From positions 372,001 through 436,000 of the forward strand of contig CP060234.1 in the NCBI GenBank assembly GCA_023898685.1: DNA of 64,000 nucleotides, in the 5' to 3' direction. A program made the translations under genes and the position numbers. Under the pieces are notes generated by a model. The model was not told the origin of the DNA and did no database searches. It was given only the letters and a program-made list of their open reading frames with translations. Shown in pieces: positions 9,646 to 18,410 of this stretch. Numbering within the stretch: position 1 is the stretch's first letter; each line of letters opens with the position of its first letter. This stretch comes from Phycisphaeraceae bacterium. GTDB lineage: Bacteria > Planctomycetota > Phycisphaerae > Phycisphaerales > UBA1924.

Positions 9646-9925
9646 GACGGCGATCCTCCCCAGTACAGATAGCCGTATCGATCGTCCACTCCGGTTCGTG
9701 GATTGAAAGCCAAGCCGGGGGTATCCACGATCCGCAAGCACCCGCGTGATCGATCGAATCGGAACCTCGTTATCGGCCCATTCGCGGTCGCGATGACCGG
9801 CCTTGCGCCTACCTCGTGTATGAACGAGCCGCGACTTTTCCGGTGGCCCGATTCCAGAGGAGAAGCTCAGGATCATCCATGCGGCCGGGACGCCGCGGCA
9901 CGCGCTCCAAATACACCTTGGCGAT

Positions 9926-12607
9926 CTAGACGTCCAGATTCTTGACGTCCAGCGCGTGCTCCTCGATGAACTTACGGCGGGGCTCGACCTGCTCGCCCAT
10001 CAGCACGCTGAACAGGGCGTCCGCATCCCCCGCCTGGGCCCAGGTCACGCGGAGCATGGTCCGGTTGGCCGGGTCCATCGTGGTCTCCCAGAGCTGCTCG
10101 GCGTCCATCTCGCCCAGCCCCTTGAACCGCTTGATCTCCAGGCCGCGACGCCCGATATCGTGCAGCTTGCCCAGAATCGACGCGAGGTTGGCCGCATCGA
10201 CGTACCGCCCGTGGACGACCGGGGCCGCCCCGCCCTCATCCTCATCGTCGGCGGGCGTCTCGGCCGGGGCCGCGGGCCTGGTCGCATCTCCGGTCTCCCA
10301 CACGAACCGCGTGGGCAGCCGCTCGCCCGTGACCGATTCCTCCTGCGCCAGCGCCCAATCGTCGATCGACACCCCGAGCGCCGCGAGCTGCTCGAAGATC
10401 TTGGCGAGTTCCTTGTTCTCGTGGAGCTCGCGGACCGTCGCCACGGGCTTGTCCACGCCGGAGAGTGTTCCGTCCGACTCGGCCGCCCCGTCCTCCTCCT
10501 CGTCTTCGAGAAGGTCGGCCAGCCGCCACCCGTTCCGCTCGACCAATTCGTAGGCCTCGTCCTCGCTCCACGCGTGCAGCGTGGCGGCACGGCAGTTGAT
10601 CTGGTGGGTCGGCAGGACGCCGTCCCGCCTCGCCCCGAGCAGGTCGACGAACAGCACGCCCCGGCGTTCGGCGATCTCGACGAGCTCGTGCAGGCGGGAA
10701 AGCGCCTTGACGAGCTGGCGCAGGCCGTGCCCCTCGATCGTGCGGTCGACCCTGGGCTCGCCGTTGACGGCCGACTCGGGCACGACCCCGTCGACGGTCC
10801 AGCCCTCGATGTCGCGGACGTGCAGGACGGCGTTCTCGAGCCCGATGTCGGTGAGCTTCCCAGCGAGCTCGCGCTCGTTGAGCACATACTGGCTCTGCTT
10901 CTTCCGCCCGCTCCCCCAGGTGATCTGGTAAAGCGGAGGCTGGGCGCAGTAGACGTGCCCACGCCGGACCAGCTCGGGCATCTGGCGGAAGAAGAACGTG
11001 AGCAGCAGCGTGCGGATGTGGCTGCCGTCAACGTCGGCGTCGGTCATGATGATGACCCGCCCGTAGCGGAGCCGCGACACGTCGAACTCGGGTCCGATGC
11101 CCGTCCGCATCGCCTGAATCAGCGTGCGGATCTCCTCGTGCTGGAGCATCTTGTCGATGCGCGCCTTCTCGACGTTCAGGATCTTGCCTTTCAGCGGCAG
11201 GATCGCCTGCGTATCGACATCGCGTCCCTGCGTCGCCGACCCGCCTGCGGAGTCACCCTCGACGATGAACAGTTCCGAGCGAGCCACGTCGCGCGTCTTG
11301 CAGTCGCGCAGCTTGTGCGGCATCGAGCCGGACTCAAGCGCCGTCTTGCGCCGCGTCAGCTCGCGCGCCCGGCGCGCCGCTTCGCGGGCCTGTGCCGCCA
11401 CGATGCCCTTCTGGCACACCAGCTTGGCCTCGGCCGGGTGCTCCTCGAGCCAGTTCTCGAGCGCCTCGCCCACCGCCTGGCTCACGAAGCTCTCCATCTC
11501 AGGGTTGAGCAGCCGCTCCTTGGGCTGGTTGTTGAACGCCGGGTCGGGCAGCTTCACGCTCACGATCGCAATCAACCCCTCGCGCAAGTCTTCGCCTGTC
11601 GGGGTCGGGTCTTTCTCACGGATGAGGTTGGCCTTGCGTGCGTACCCGTTAAGTGAGCGGGTCAGCGCGACCTTGAAGCCCTGCCCGTGCGTGCCGCCGT
11701 CGACGTTGTTGATGTTGTTGGCGAACGTAAGCACGGCCTCCGAATAGCCGTCGTGGTACTGGAGCGCGACCTCGCAGATCAGGTTCTCGTCGGGCTGCTC
11801 GCGCTTGATGTACACGGGGCTCGACACGGCCGTCTTGCCCTTCATCAGGTGATCGATGTACTCGGTCAGCCCGGTCTCGGCGCGGAACGTGGCCGAGCGG
11901 GGCTTGCCGTCGGCGCCCACCCGCTCGTCGTGGAGCTTGATCGTCACGCCCGGATTGAGGAACGCCAGCTCGCGCAGGCGGCCCTCGAGCGTCTCGAAGC
12001 GGAAGTCGGTGTCCTCGAAGATCTCCGAGTCGGGCTTGAACTCGACGATCGTGCCGGTCGGGCGCGCTCCCGCGGGGATGTCGCCCACGACGCGGATCGA
12101 CTCGACCACCCGGCCGCGTTCGAACTTCATCGCGTGCACCTTGCCGTCGCGGTGCACCTCGACCTCGAGATACTCGCTCAGCGCGTTCACGCAGGAGACG
12201 CCCACGCCGTGCAGACCGCCCGAGACCTTGTAGGCCGAGCCCTCCTGACCGAACTTGCCGCCCGCGTGGAGCTTGGTCATCACGACCTCGACGGCGGGCT
12301 TGCCGTCGAGCGTCGGGTCGTCGTTCTTGACCGGGTCGACCGGGATGCCGCGCCCGTCGTCGGCGACGCGGCAGGAGCCGTCGGCCTCGATGGAGACCGT
12401 GACGGTGGTCGCGAAGCCCGCCATGGCCTCGTCGATCGAGTTGTCGACCACCTCGTAGACCAGGTGGTGCAGGGCGTTGACGCCCGTGCCGCCGATGTAC
12501 ATGCCGGGCCGCTTGCGGACCGCCTCGAGGCCCTCGAGCACCTTGATCTGCTCGGCCCCGTAGCCGTTGCTGGTCGCGCGCGTTTCGGCCGTCGTGTTGT
12601 CCGCCAT
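9926..12607 (-). CDS. gyrB: DNA gyrase subunit B
   Basis: ATPase subunit of DNA gyrase, 893 aa. The GHKL ATPase motifs are clear: EVVDNSIDEA, DDGRGIPV and GGLHGVGVSCVNALS. The transducer is followed by the TOPRIM domain (LFIVEGDSAGGSA, MTDADVDGSHIRTLL). The C-terminal RFKGLGEMDAEQLWETTMDP is the GyrB signature, which is less typical of ParE. About 250 residues separate TOPRIM from this signature, like the insert of Gram-negative GyrB but with acidic linkers (LEDEEEDGAAESDG). I chose the ATG at 12607, preceded by AGGAGG about 11 nt upstream; a GTG at 12628 is an alternative. A TATCAT -10-like hexamer lies at 12755-12760 on the minus strand. No gyrA, recF or dnaN is adjacent. Confidence 0.97.
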   Translation of the reverse strand: MADNTTAETRATSNGYGAEQIKVLEGLEAVRKRPGMYIGGTGVNALHHLVYEVVDNSIDEAMAGFATTVTVSIEADGSCRVADDGRGIPVDPVKNDDPTLDGKPAVEVVMTKLHAGGKFGQEGSAYKVSGGLHGVGVSCVNALSEYLEVEVHRDGKVHAMKFERGRVVESIRVVGDIPAGARPTGTIVEFKPDSEIFEDTDFRFETLEGRLRELAFLNPGVTIKLHDERVGADGKPRSATFRAETGLTEYIDHLMKGKTAVSSPVYIKREQPDENLICEVALQYHDGYSEAVLTFANNINNVDGGTHGQGFKVALTRSLNGYARKANLIREKDPTPTGEDLREGLIAIVSVKLPDPAFNNQPKERLLNPEMESFVSQAVGEALENWLEEHPAEAKLVCQKGIVAAQAREAARRARELTRRKTALESGSMPHKLRDCKTRDVARSELFIVEGDSAGGSATQGRDVDTQAILPLKGKILNVEKARIDKMLQHEEIRTLIQAMRTGIGPEFDVSRLRYGRVIIMTDADVDGSHIRTLLLTFFFRQMPELVRRGHVYCAQPPLYQITWGSGRKKQSQYVLNERELAGKLTDIGLENAVLHVRDIEGWTVDGVVPESAVNGEPRVDRTIEGHGLRQLVKALSRLHELVEIAERRGVLFVDLLGARRDGVLPTHQINCRAATLHAWSEDEAYELVERNGWRLADLLEDEEEDGAAESDGTLSGVDKPVATVRELHENKELAKIFEQLAALGVSIDDWALAQEESVTGERLPTRFVWETGDATRPAAPAETPADDEDEGGAAPVVHGRYVDAANLASILGKLHDIGRRGLEIKRFKGLGEMDAEQLWETTMDPANRTMLRVTWAQAGDADALFSVLMGEQVEPRRKFIEEHALDVKNLDV

Positions 12608-12940
12608 AGGCCCGGTATCCTCCTGCACCGTCGTCCTGCACCGCCGCCGCGCGGGGGTCGGGGGGAGTGCCCGTCCGATCCTCCGCGCCGCGCTGCCGCG
12701 TGATCGTGAAGCGGCCTTCGAGGGGGGTTGGAAGCGCGATGCTGTCTGCCCGGAATGATAGGTCCGGCGTCCTCACAAAGCCGCCCCGCAAGCGTGAATC
12801 GGGGCATGAGATTCGGTGAGCGTTTGAGCCACACAGAGACCCAAAACCCGCCTCCTGAACAACCCGGCGCCGAGGTCGGCGCAAGGCGGTCTGTTCACTA
12901 CTGCCAGGGTGGCCTCAACAGCGGCGGGGCGCTCGCACCG
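12608..12940. other. Intergenic region upstream of gyrB and a divergent membrane-protein gene
   Basis: No gene recognised. The plus-strand frame stays open from 12728, but residues before 12941 are low-complexity and unlike a protein start. A -10-like TATCAT (minus strand, 12755-12760) could serve gyrB; I found no good -35 at the proper distance. Confidence 0.35.
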
Positions 12941-13867
12941 ATGACTTCAGCCCTCGGCCCGTTTGCCTTCTTCGGTGGCGCTGGCCTCGCCTTCGCGGGG
13001 TATCTCATGCTCGGTCGGGTCCATTGGATGACGCCCGCCGTGCGTGCGTCGATCGTCACGCTGATCTTTCTCGCCCTGATGATCGCGGTCGGGCGGGTGG
13101 CCGTCCGGAGCTACCGCCGCGCGATGTCGGCGTTTCGCCTGCCGATGGAGCTTGCCCCGCTGGTCGATGTGAATGTGATCTGCTGGGAGGATCAGGCCCA
13201 ACGGCTTGAGTTGCTCAGGCCGGCCGACGATGACGACGGCGCCTTTGAGCCGGAAGTGTTCCGAGCCTGGTTCGCCCGCCGCCGCAGCTTTGCCAGCCGG
13301 ATGCTCGACAAGCGCGAGCGTGTCTGGGTCCGGCTGAAGACCGGGGTCCTGCTACTGCTGTGCCATCCGGTCTTTCTCGTTTTCGCCTTCATCTTCATTG
13401 GCGCTCCACCACAACTCGGCGTGCTCGCGCTCGCCCTGCTCGCGCCCGTGTTCTGGAGTTTCATCCACCCCACATACCTCCGTGTCGCACCGGGGCGTGT
13501 AGACATCGTCCGCTTCGGACTCTTCGGCGTGAGGGCAAGGGTCGAGCCGTACGATCTCCGGGCGGTGCCCGTGCGGCTGGATCTACGCCGCCGGGAATTG
13601 CTGTTGGGGGGGTGGGACCCGTCGCACATGTCCGCAGACGATGGGCCCGAGGAACAGCCCGACGACGAGTGGCGGCGGATGGTCGGCGATGGACCAGGCT
13701 TCAGAGACCCACAGGGGCGGCTCGGCAGCCCGACCCAACTCCGGCGTCAGGTCATCATCCTGCTCTGGTGCACGATGAGGCCGTCGCTGCTCGAAGAGAC
13801 GGTGTTCCGGGCCGCCACCTCGACCGCAACCCCGGGCCCCCTGCCAGACGACGCGCTGCTCGACTAG
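12941..13867 (+). CDS. Hypothetical inner-membrane protein
   Basis: Unrecognised membrane protein, 308 aa from the chosen start. Two hydrophobic segments open it (PFAFFGGAGLAFAGYLMLG; ASIVTLIFLALMIAVGRVAV) and two more lie in the middle (TGVLLLLCHPVFLVFAFIFI; QLGVLALALLAPVFWSFI). A soluble domain follows with PGRVDIVRFGLFG and RVEPYDLRAVPV, which looks like a PH-like beta domain. The start is uncertain: no strong ribosome site precedes 12941, and an ATG at 12806 is in frame. It ends 38 nt before kdsC on the same strand, so co-transcription is possible. Confidence 0.65.
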   Translation: MTSALGPFAFFGGAGLAFAGYLMLGRVHWMTPAVRASIVTLIFLALMIAVGRVAVRSYRRAMSAFRLPMELAPLVDVNVICWEDQAQRLELLRPADDDDGAFEPEVFRAWFARRRSFASRMLDKRERVWVRLKTGVLLLLCHPVFLVFAFIFIGAPPQLGVLALALLAPVFWSFIHPTYLRVAPGRVDIVRFGLFGVRARVEPYDLRAVPVRLDLRRRELLLGGWDPSHMSADDGPEEQPDDEWRRMVGDGPGFRDPQGRLGSPTQLRRQVIILLWCTMRPSLLEETVFRAATSTATPGPLPDDALLD

Positions 13868-13905
13868 CCCGGGCGGTGTACCGTGCACCGACGCGAGGAG
13901 CCCGC

Positions 13906-14439
13906 ATGACACGCCCCCACGCCGATCCCGCCTCGATCCACATGCTCGTCCTCGATGTCGACGGCGTGCTCACGGCGGGTGAGATCATCTACGACAGCGA
14001 GGGACGCGAGCTCAAGCAGTTCAGCGTCCGCGACGGGTTCGGCCTCTCGCTCTGGCACGCCGCGGGAGGGCAATCGGCAATCATCACCGCCCGCGGCGGG
14101 CCCGTGGTCGAGCGGCGGGCCGAGGAACTGGGCATCGGGCACCGTTTCCACCGCGTGCCGGACAAGGCCGCCACGCTCCGCTCGCTCGCCGAGACGACCG
14201 GCGTGCCGGTCGAACAGATGGCCTACATGGGCGACGACTGGAAGGACATGCCCGCGCTCGCCATCGCGGGCTTCCCCGCGGCCCCGCCCGACGCCGAGCC
14301 GCCCGTGCGCGAGATGGCGGTGTGGGTGAGCCGCCGCCCCGGGGGCCGGGGAGCCGTGCGGGAACTGGTCGAGCACCTGCTGGAGGCCCGGGGGGTGCTC
14401 GACGGGTTGCGGCGGGCGCACGGATACGATCGCCCGTGA
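13906..14439 (+). CDS. kdsC: 3-deoxy-D-manno-octulosonate 8-phosphate phosphatase (KdsC family, HAD)
   Basis: Hydrolyses Kdo-8-phosphate to Kdo, a step in LPS inner-core synthesis. The 177-residue length matches the family. HAD motifs: LVLDVDGVLT (nucleophile Asp and general acid Asp), SAIITARGGPVVERRAEELG (motif II), Lys in PDKAATL, and YMGDDWKDMP (motif III). Start chosen by GAGGAG 5 nt upstream of ATG. Its TGA overlaps the GTG of the following LptC/OstA-like gene by four bases, the same pairing as kdsC-lptC in Proteobacteria, which supports an LPS role rather than a generic phosphatase. Confidence 0.9.
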   Translation: MTRPHADPASIHMLVLDVDGVLTAGEIIYDSEGRELKQFSVRDGFGLSLWHAAGGQSAIITARGGPVVERRAEELGIGHRFHRVPDKAATLRSLAETTGVPVEQMAYMGDDWKDMPALAIAGFPAAPPDAEPPVREMAVWVSRRPGGRGAVRELVEHLLEARGVLDGLRRAHGYDRP

Positions 14440-17400
14440 CTCGACCCACACCCTCCAGATCCACTTCCAGCGTCGGCCCAACCCGCCGCGGCGCCTCGAC
14501 GCGATCGGTGACGCTCGCGATGAGCGTGGTGGTCGCGCTTTTCCTCGCCGGGACGGTGGCCTACCTGGTGGTGCGGCCCCGAGCGACGCAGGGCGGCGGT
14601 TCGACGGACGTCCCGCTGCCCCCCGACATCACCGACATCCTCGACGAGGGCGACTCGGGCCGGAACCTGGCGATCCAGGTTCAGGACAAGGAAAACCCCG
14701 ATCGCCTCGCCGCCGAGCTGCTCGCCGCCCGCTACGACCCCGACGGACCGTCGCACCGGAAGGTGGAGCAACCCCGGGCGTGGCTGTTCGGCGAGGACGG
14801 CTCGACGTGGTACATCGAGGCCGACAAGGGACGGTTCTACATCCCCGAGGGAAACGATCAGCCCCGGTCGGGGTCGCTGACCGGACACGTCCGGGCGAGG
14901 CGGTTCGGCCCCGACGCCGCCGGCCGGCCCGACCCCGAAACGGCGATGCCCACGGTGACCGCAACGACGGACGCACCCCTGCACTTCGACCTTGACGTCT
15001 ACAGCTTCGAGACCGAGGGGCGGCTCCACGTCGAGAGCGACGAGCTCGACTTCGTGGGGCGGGGCGTCTTCGCCGTGCTCAACGAGCAGCGCGAAAGCCT
15101 GAGCCGGCTGCGAGTCGACCACGGCGAGAAGCTGACGTACACGCCAGGGGATGAACCAGCGGCGCCGCCGATTTCATCCGTAGACCGTGTCGGCCCGACG
15201 ACCGTCCTGACGGCGTTCACCCCCGCCGGCTCGACAGCAGCCCAGGCCGAGACGCCCGCGAGTCCGGAGCAGGTAGAGCCCCAGTCGGCGGCCCAGCCAC
15301 CCGCCATGCCCGGCGCCCCGAAGATCGACCTCTACCAGACCAGGTTCAACGACCATGTCGTCGTCACGCACGGCTCGGAGGTCATCAAGTCGGACCTGCT
15401 CACGGTCTGGACGCGTCTGATCGACAACAAGATCCCCGACCGCTCGCGGCCCCAGAGCGCACGCGGCCCGATGCCAGCTATGCTGTCCGATCTGCTCCCG
15501 AGCCTCGCCGCGGCGACACCAGACCCCATCGGCGCGGCGCCTCCCGCGGGCACGCCGGATTCCGATGCCGTGCTCTCGCCAGAGCCGGCGCCTGGCGTCG
15601 ATCCCGCCGCCCCCAACCAGACACACCCCCCTGCCGCCGAGCCGGTCGTGCTGACCTGGGACGGCCCGATGGAAGTTGTTCCGCTTCAGAACGAACCGAG
15701 CGAGCTGACGATGGGCGACGACGTCGCCTTGCGGTTCGACGTCACCGAGGGGCATGTCGAGTTCGAGGACACCACGACCCACGCCGCGGGACGCGCCCAG
15801 ACGGCTTCGTACTTCGAGGGCCGCGAGCGGGTCGAGCTGATCGGCCCGGCGGGCTCGGTCGAGCTCGAGAGCCCCGAGTCGGGGCGGATCAGCGGCGCGA
15901 ACAGCATGTACATCGAGCTGGGGGCCGGGGTCGTGATGATCCCCACCGCGGGCGAGCTCACGGGCGCCCAGCACGACGACACGCCGGGCGCCGAGAGCCC
16001 GCAGCGCATCCGCTGGCGGTCATCGGCGATGTTCAGCTTCGCGCTCAAAGACGGCCGGATGACCGACCGCATCGAGCGGGCCCGTTTCGAGGGCGGCGTC
16101 GAGGGCGCGAGCCGGGATTCGACGCTCAACGGCGAGCGGATCGACGCGATCTTCGACAGCGAGGAGGGCGGAGACCCCCGCCTCGTGCAGCTCAATGCCG
16201 AGAAAGCACGCGGCGACGACGGCCGGGGCGGCACGCTCGCGGGCGACGGCCTCGAGGTGCACTTCGCGCCGGGATCGCGAGGCGATGACCTCGACCCGAC
16301 GCGCGTGATCATCACGGGGTCGGCCCTCGCCCGCCGCGAAGGGGGCGAATCGATCAGGGCCGATCGCATCGACGCATCGCTCACCCGCAAGGACGATGGG
16401 GACATCACCGTCACGCAGGCCGACGCCGAAGGCTCGGTGGTCTTCAACGACGGGCGTGGAGCGGAAGGCCGGGGCGATCACCTCGAGGCCGACGCACTGG
16501 CCGAGAACGCGGTGATCACCGGCGAAGGCAGCCGCGTGTCGAGCGGGACCGCGTCGATTACGGGCGCCCACATCGAGCTCGACAACGCCAAGCGGACGGT
16601 GCTCGTCGAAGGCCCCGGAACCTTCTCGCAGGCCGACTCGGACGGCAAATCGATCGAGGCGACGTGGGACGAGAAGATGTTCTTTGACGACCTCGCGGGC
16701 CGGCTCGACTGCGTCGGGCAGACCACGGCCGAATCGATCGACGCCGACGGCACCCGCGACCACGTCGAGGCCCATCGCCTCGAGATCACGCTCGACCCTT
16801 ACAGCAACAACGGGCATGACCTCAACCAGCGGCTCCGCTCGGCCATCGCGTTCGGGAACGGCGACGCGATGGCGTCGATCGAGTCCCGCCGCGTCGCGGT
16901 CGGCACGTTGCCCGAGGAGCCCCGCGTCGACGAGATCTTCCACCTCGAGGGCGGCGAGATCCGCTTCGCGGCCCGCGACGACCGGCTCGACGTGCCGGGC
17001 CCCGGCAAGCTGTTCGTGCTCGACCGCCGGCCCGATGCCGACAACGCCGGGAACGATGGCAATGCGATCATCGGCGCGGGCGGACGCCGCGGCACGACGC
17101 TGTTCACGTGGACGGGCTCGCTAGGCTTCGACCGGCGCGCGGGCGAGGCGGTCTTTGCCGACGGGGTGCGCGTGGCCCACAAGCCGCTCACTCAAGCCGC
17201 GATCACCGAGCTGACCGCCGACAGCCTCGTCGCGAGGTTCACGAAGGAAGAAGGCTCGAGCCTCGCCGAGGGCGGCGAGTTCGACGGGGCGCTGCGGTTC
17301 GCCGAGGCCCGGGGCGGCGCGCTGCTGCACGTCGACCGCCGGCGTGAGATCGCGGCCGATCACCTGATCTACGACGCGATCCGGGGCGTGGTGCAGGCCG

Positions 17401-17537
17401 AGTCGGGCCCGAGCGGGCACGTCGAGGTGACCGATCTGCTGCGCGGCACGACAAGCCACCCGCGCGCGATCCTGTGGGACATGCGCGAGGATCGGATCGA
17501 GCTGACCGAGCCCGGCTCGGTCGTGGCGCCGGAGTGA
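14436..17537 (+). CDS. Very large LptC/LptA (OstA)-like protein, probable LPS-transport bridge component
   Basis: Predicted inner-membrane-anchored periplasmic protein of 1,033 aa, against about 190 for LptC or LptA in Escherichia coli. One membrane segment (about residues 25-45, AMSVVVALFLAGTVAYLVV) is followed by an LptC-like region (AWLFGEDGSTWYIEADKGRF, GSLTGHVRA). Several further beta-rich stretches have the OstA cadence, such as GERIDAIFDS, LAGDGLEVHFAP, IRADRIDASLTRK, LEADALAENAVITGEGS and ADSLVARFTKE. A Pro/Ala-rich linker lies around residues 260-420. The GTG start overlaps the kdsC stop (GTGA). The domain repeats are my reading of the pattern, not a profile search. Confidence 0.75.
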   Translation: MTRPTPSRSTSSVGPTRRGASTRSVTLAMSVVVALFLAGTVAYLVVRPRATQGGGSTDVPLPPDITDILDEGDSGRNLAIQVQDKENPDRLAAELLAARYDPDGPSHRKVEQPRAWLFGEDGSTWYIEADKGRFYIPEGNDQPRSGSLTGHVRARRFGPDAAGRPDPETAMPTVTATTDAPLHFDLDVYSFETEGRLHVESDELDFVGRGVFAVLNEQRESLSRLRVDHGEKLTYTPGDEPAAPPISSVDRVGPTTVLTAFTPAGSTAAQAETPASPEQVEPQSAAQPPAMPGAPKIDLYQTRFNDHVVVTHGSEVIKSDLLTVWTRLIDNKIPDRSRPQSARGPMPAMLSDLLPSLAAATPDPIGAAPPAGTPDSDAVLSPEPAPGVDPAAPNQTHPPAAEPVVLTWDGPMEVVPLQNEPSELTMGDDVALRFDVTEGHVEFEDTTTHAAGRAQTASYFEGRERVELIGPAGSVELESPESGRISGANSMYIELGAGVVMIPTAGELTGAQHDDTPGAESPQRIRWRSSAMFSFALKDGRMTDRIERARFEGGVEGASRDSTLNGERIDAIFDSEEGGDPRLVQLNAEKARGDDGRGGTLAGDGLEVHFAPGSRGDDLDPTRVIITGSALARREGGESIRADRIDASLTRKDDGDITVTQADAEGSVVFNDGRGAEGRGDHLEADALAENAVITGEGSRVSSGTASITGAHIELDNAKRTVLVEGPGTFSQADSDGKSIEATWDEKMFFDDLAGRLDCVGQTTAESIDADGTRDHVEAHRLEITLDPYSNNGHDLNQRLRSAIAFGNGDAMASIESRRVAVGTLPEEPRVDEIFHLEGGEIRFAARDDRLDVPGPGKLFVLDRRPDADNAGNDGNAIIGAGGRRGTTLFTWTGSLGFDRRAGEAVFADGVRVAHKPLTQAAITELTADSLVARFTKEEGSSLAEGGEFDGALRFAEARGGALLHVDRRREIAADHLIYDAIRGVVQAESGPSGHVEVTDLLRGTTSHPRAILWDMREDRIELTEPGSVVAPE

Positions 17538-17565
17538 CGCGGGGCGCCCGCGTTTCCCAAATCTA

Positions 17566-17645
17566 GACGAGGCCCTGGCGCAAGCCTGGGCTCTGCTTCA
17601 TTCGAAGCCAGACCCTGGAGCCCAGGCTTGCGCCAGGGTCTCGTT
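17566..17645. repeat. Long intergenic palindrome, GCGCAAGCC family
   Basis: Arms of 28 nt (17566-17593 and 17618-17645) are complementary with one or two mismatches and enclose a 24-nt loop. The arm core is CTGGCGCAAGCCTGGG. Similar palindromes carrying GCGCAAGCC or a close variant occur at 25701-25786, 26944-27005 and 54168-54241. It lies between the LptC/OstA-like gene and lemA and could act as a terminator, although no T-tract follows. Confidence 0.85.
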
Positions 17646-17762
17646 CTGCAATCCCGCTCCCCGTTCTCCCAATGACCCAACGGGAGCCCGGGGTCTCGGG
17701 ATGACGAACATTCCGCTCCCCGCCCGCCGCCTTACACTCGAAGGTCCCAACCAGGAGGTGTC

Positions 17763-18377
17763 ATGGGCACGACCGCCGTCATCCTGCTTGTCGTCGCGGG
17801 CGTTTGCGCCCTCGTCATTATCATCGCCGTGCTCTACACCATCGGCGTCTACAACCGCCTCGTCGCGCTGAAGAACCGCTTCAAGAACGCGTTCGCGCAG
17901 ATCGAGGTGCAGCTCAAGCGCCGGCACGATCTGATCCCCAACCTCGTCGAAACGGTCAAGGGCTACATGGCCCACGAGCGCGAGACGCTCGAAGCGGTGG
18001 TCCAGGCCCGGGCCGCGGCCGTCTCGGGCCTCCAGGCCGCCTCGGCCGACCCGACGAGCGGCGCTGCGATGAAGCAGCTCGGCGGGGCCGAGGGGGCGCT
18101 GACCGGGGCGCTGGGTCGGCTGATGGTCGTCGCGGAGCAATACCCCGATCTAAAGGCGACGCAGAACATGCAGCAGCTCACCGAGGAGCTGACCAGCACC
18201 GAAAACAAGGTCGCCTTCGCCCGGCAGGCCTACAACGACAGCGCTACCGCGTACAACACCTACCGCCAGTCGTTCCCGCCCGTGGTCTTCGCGGGGATGT
18301 TCGGGCACAACGCCGACGCGGCCTTGCTCGACTTCGACGATGCGGAGATCGGCGAGGCGCCGAAGGTCTCGTTCTAG
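17763..18377 (+). CDS. lemA: LemA family protein
   Basis: Membrane-anchored helical protein of the LemA family, 204 aa; the biochemical role is not settled. An N-terminal segment (VILLVVAGVCALVIIIAVLY) precedes the family signature: YNRLVALKNRFKNAFAQIEV, then LKRRHDLIPNLVETVKGYM, and near the end ENKVAFARQAYNDSATAYN and SFPPVVFAGMFG. The ribosome site CAGGAGG is 4 nt before ATG. It is followed after 33 nt by an M48 metalloprotease gene. LemA genes often sit next to HtpX-type proteases, so the two probably act together at the membrane. Confidence 0.93.
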   Translation: MGTTAVILLVVAGVCALVIIIAVLYTIGVYNRLVALKNRFKNAFAQIEVQLKRRHDLIPNLVETVKGYMAHERETLEAVVQARAAAVSGLQAASADPTSGAAMKQLGGAEGALTGALGRLMVVAEQYPDLKATQNMQQLTEELTSTENKVAFARQAYNDSATAYNTYRQSFPPVVFAGMFGHNADAALLDFDDAEIGEAPKVSF

Positions 18378-18410
18378 CCCGCACCACCAAACCCAGCGGG
18401 CCCGACGCCG

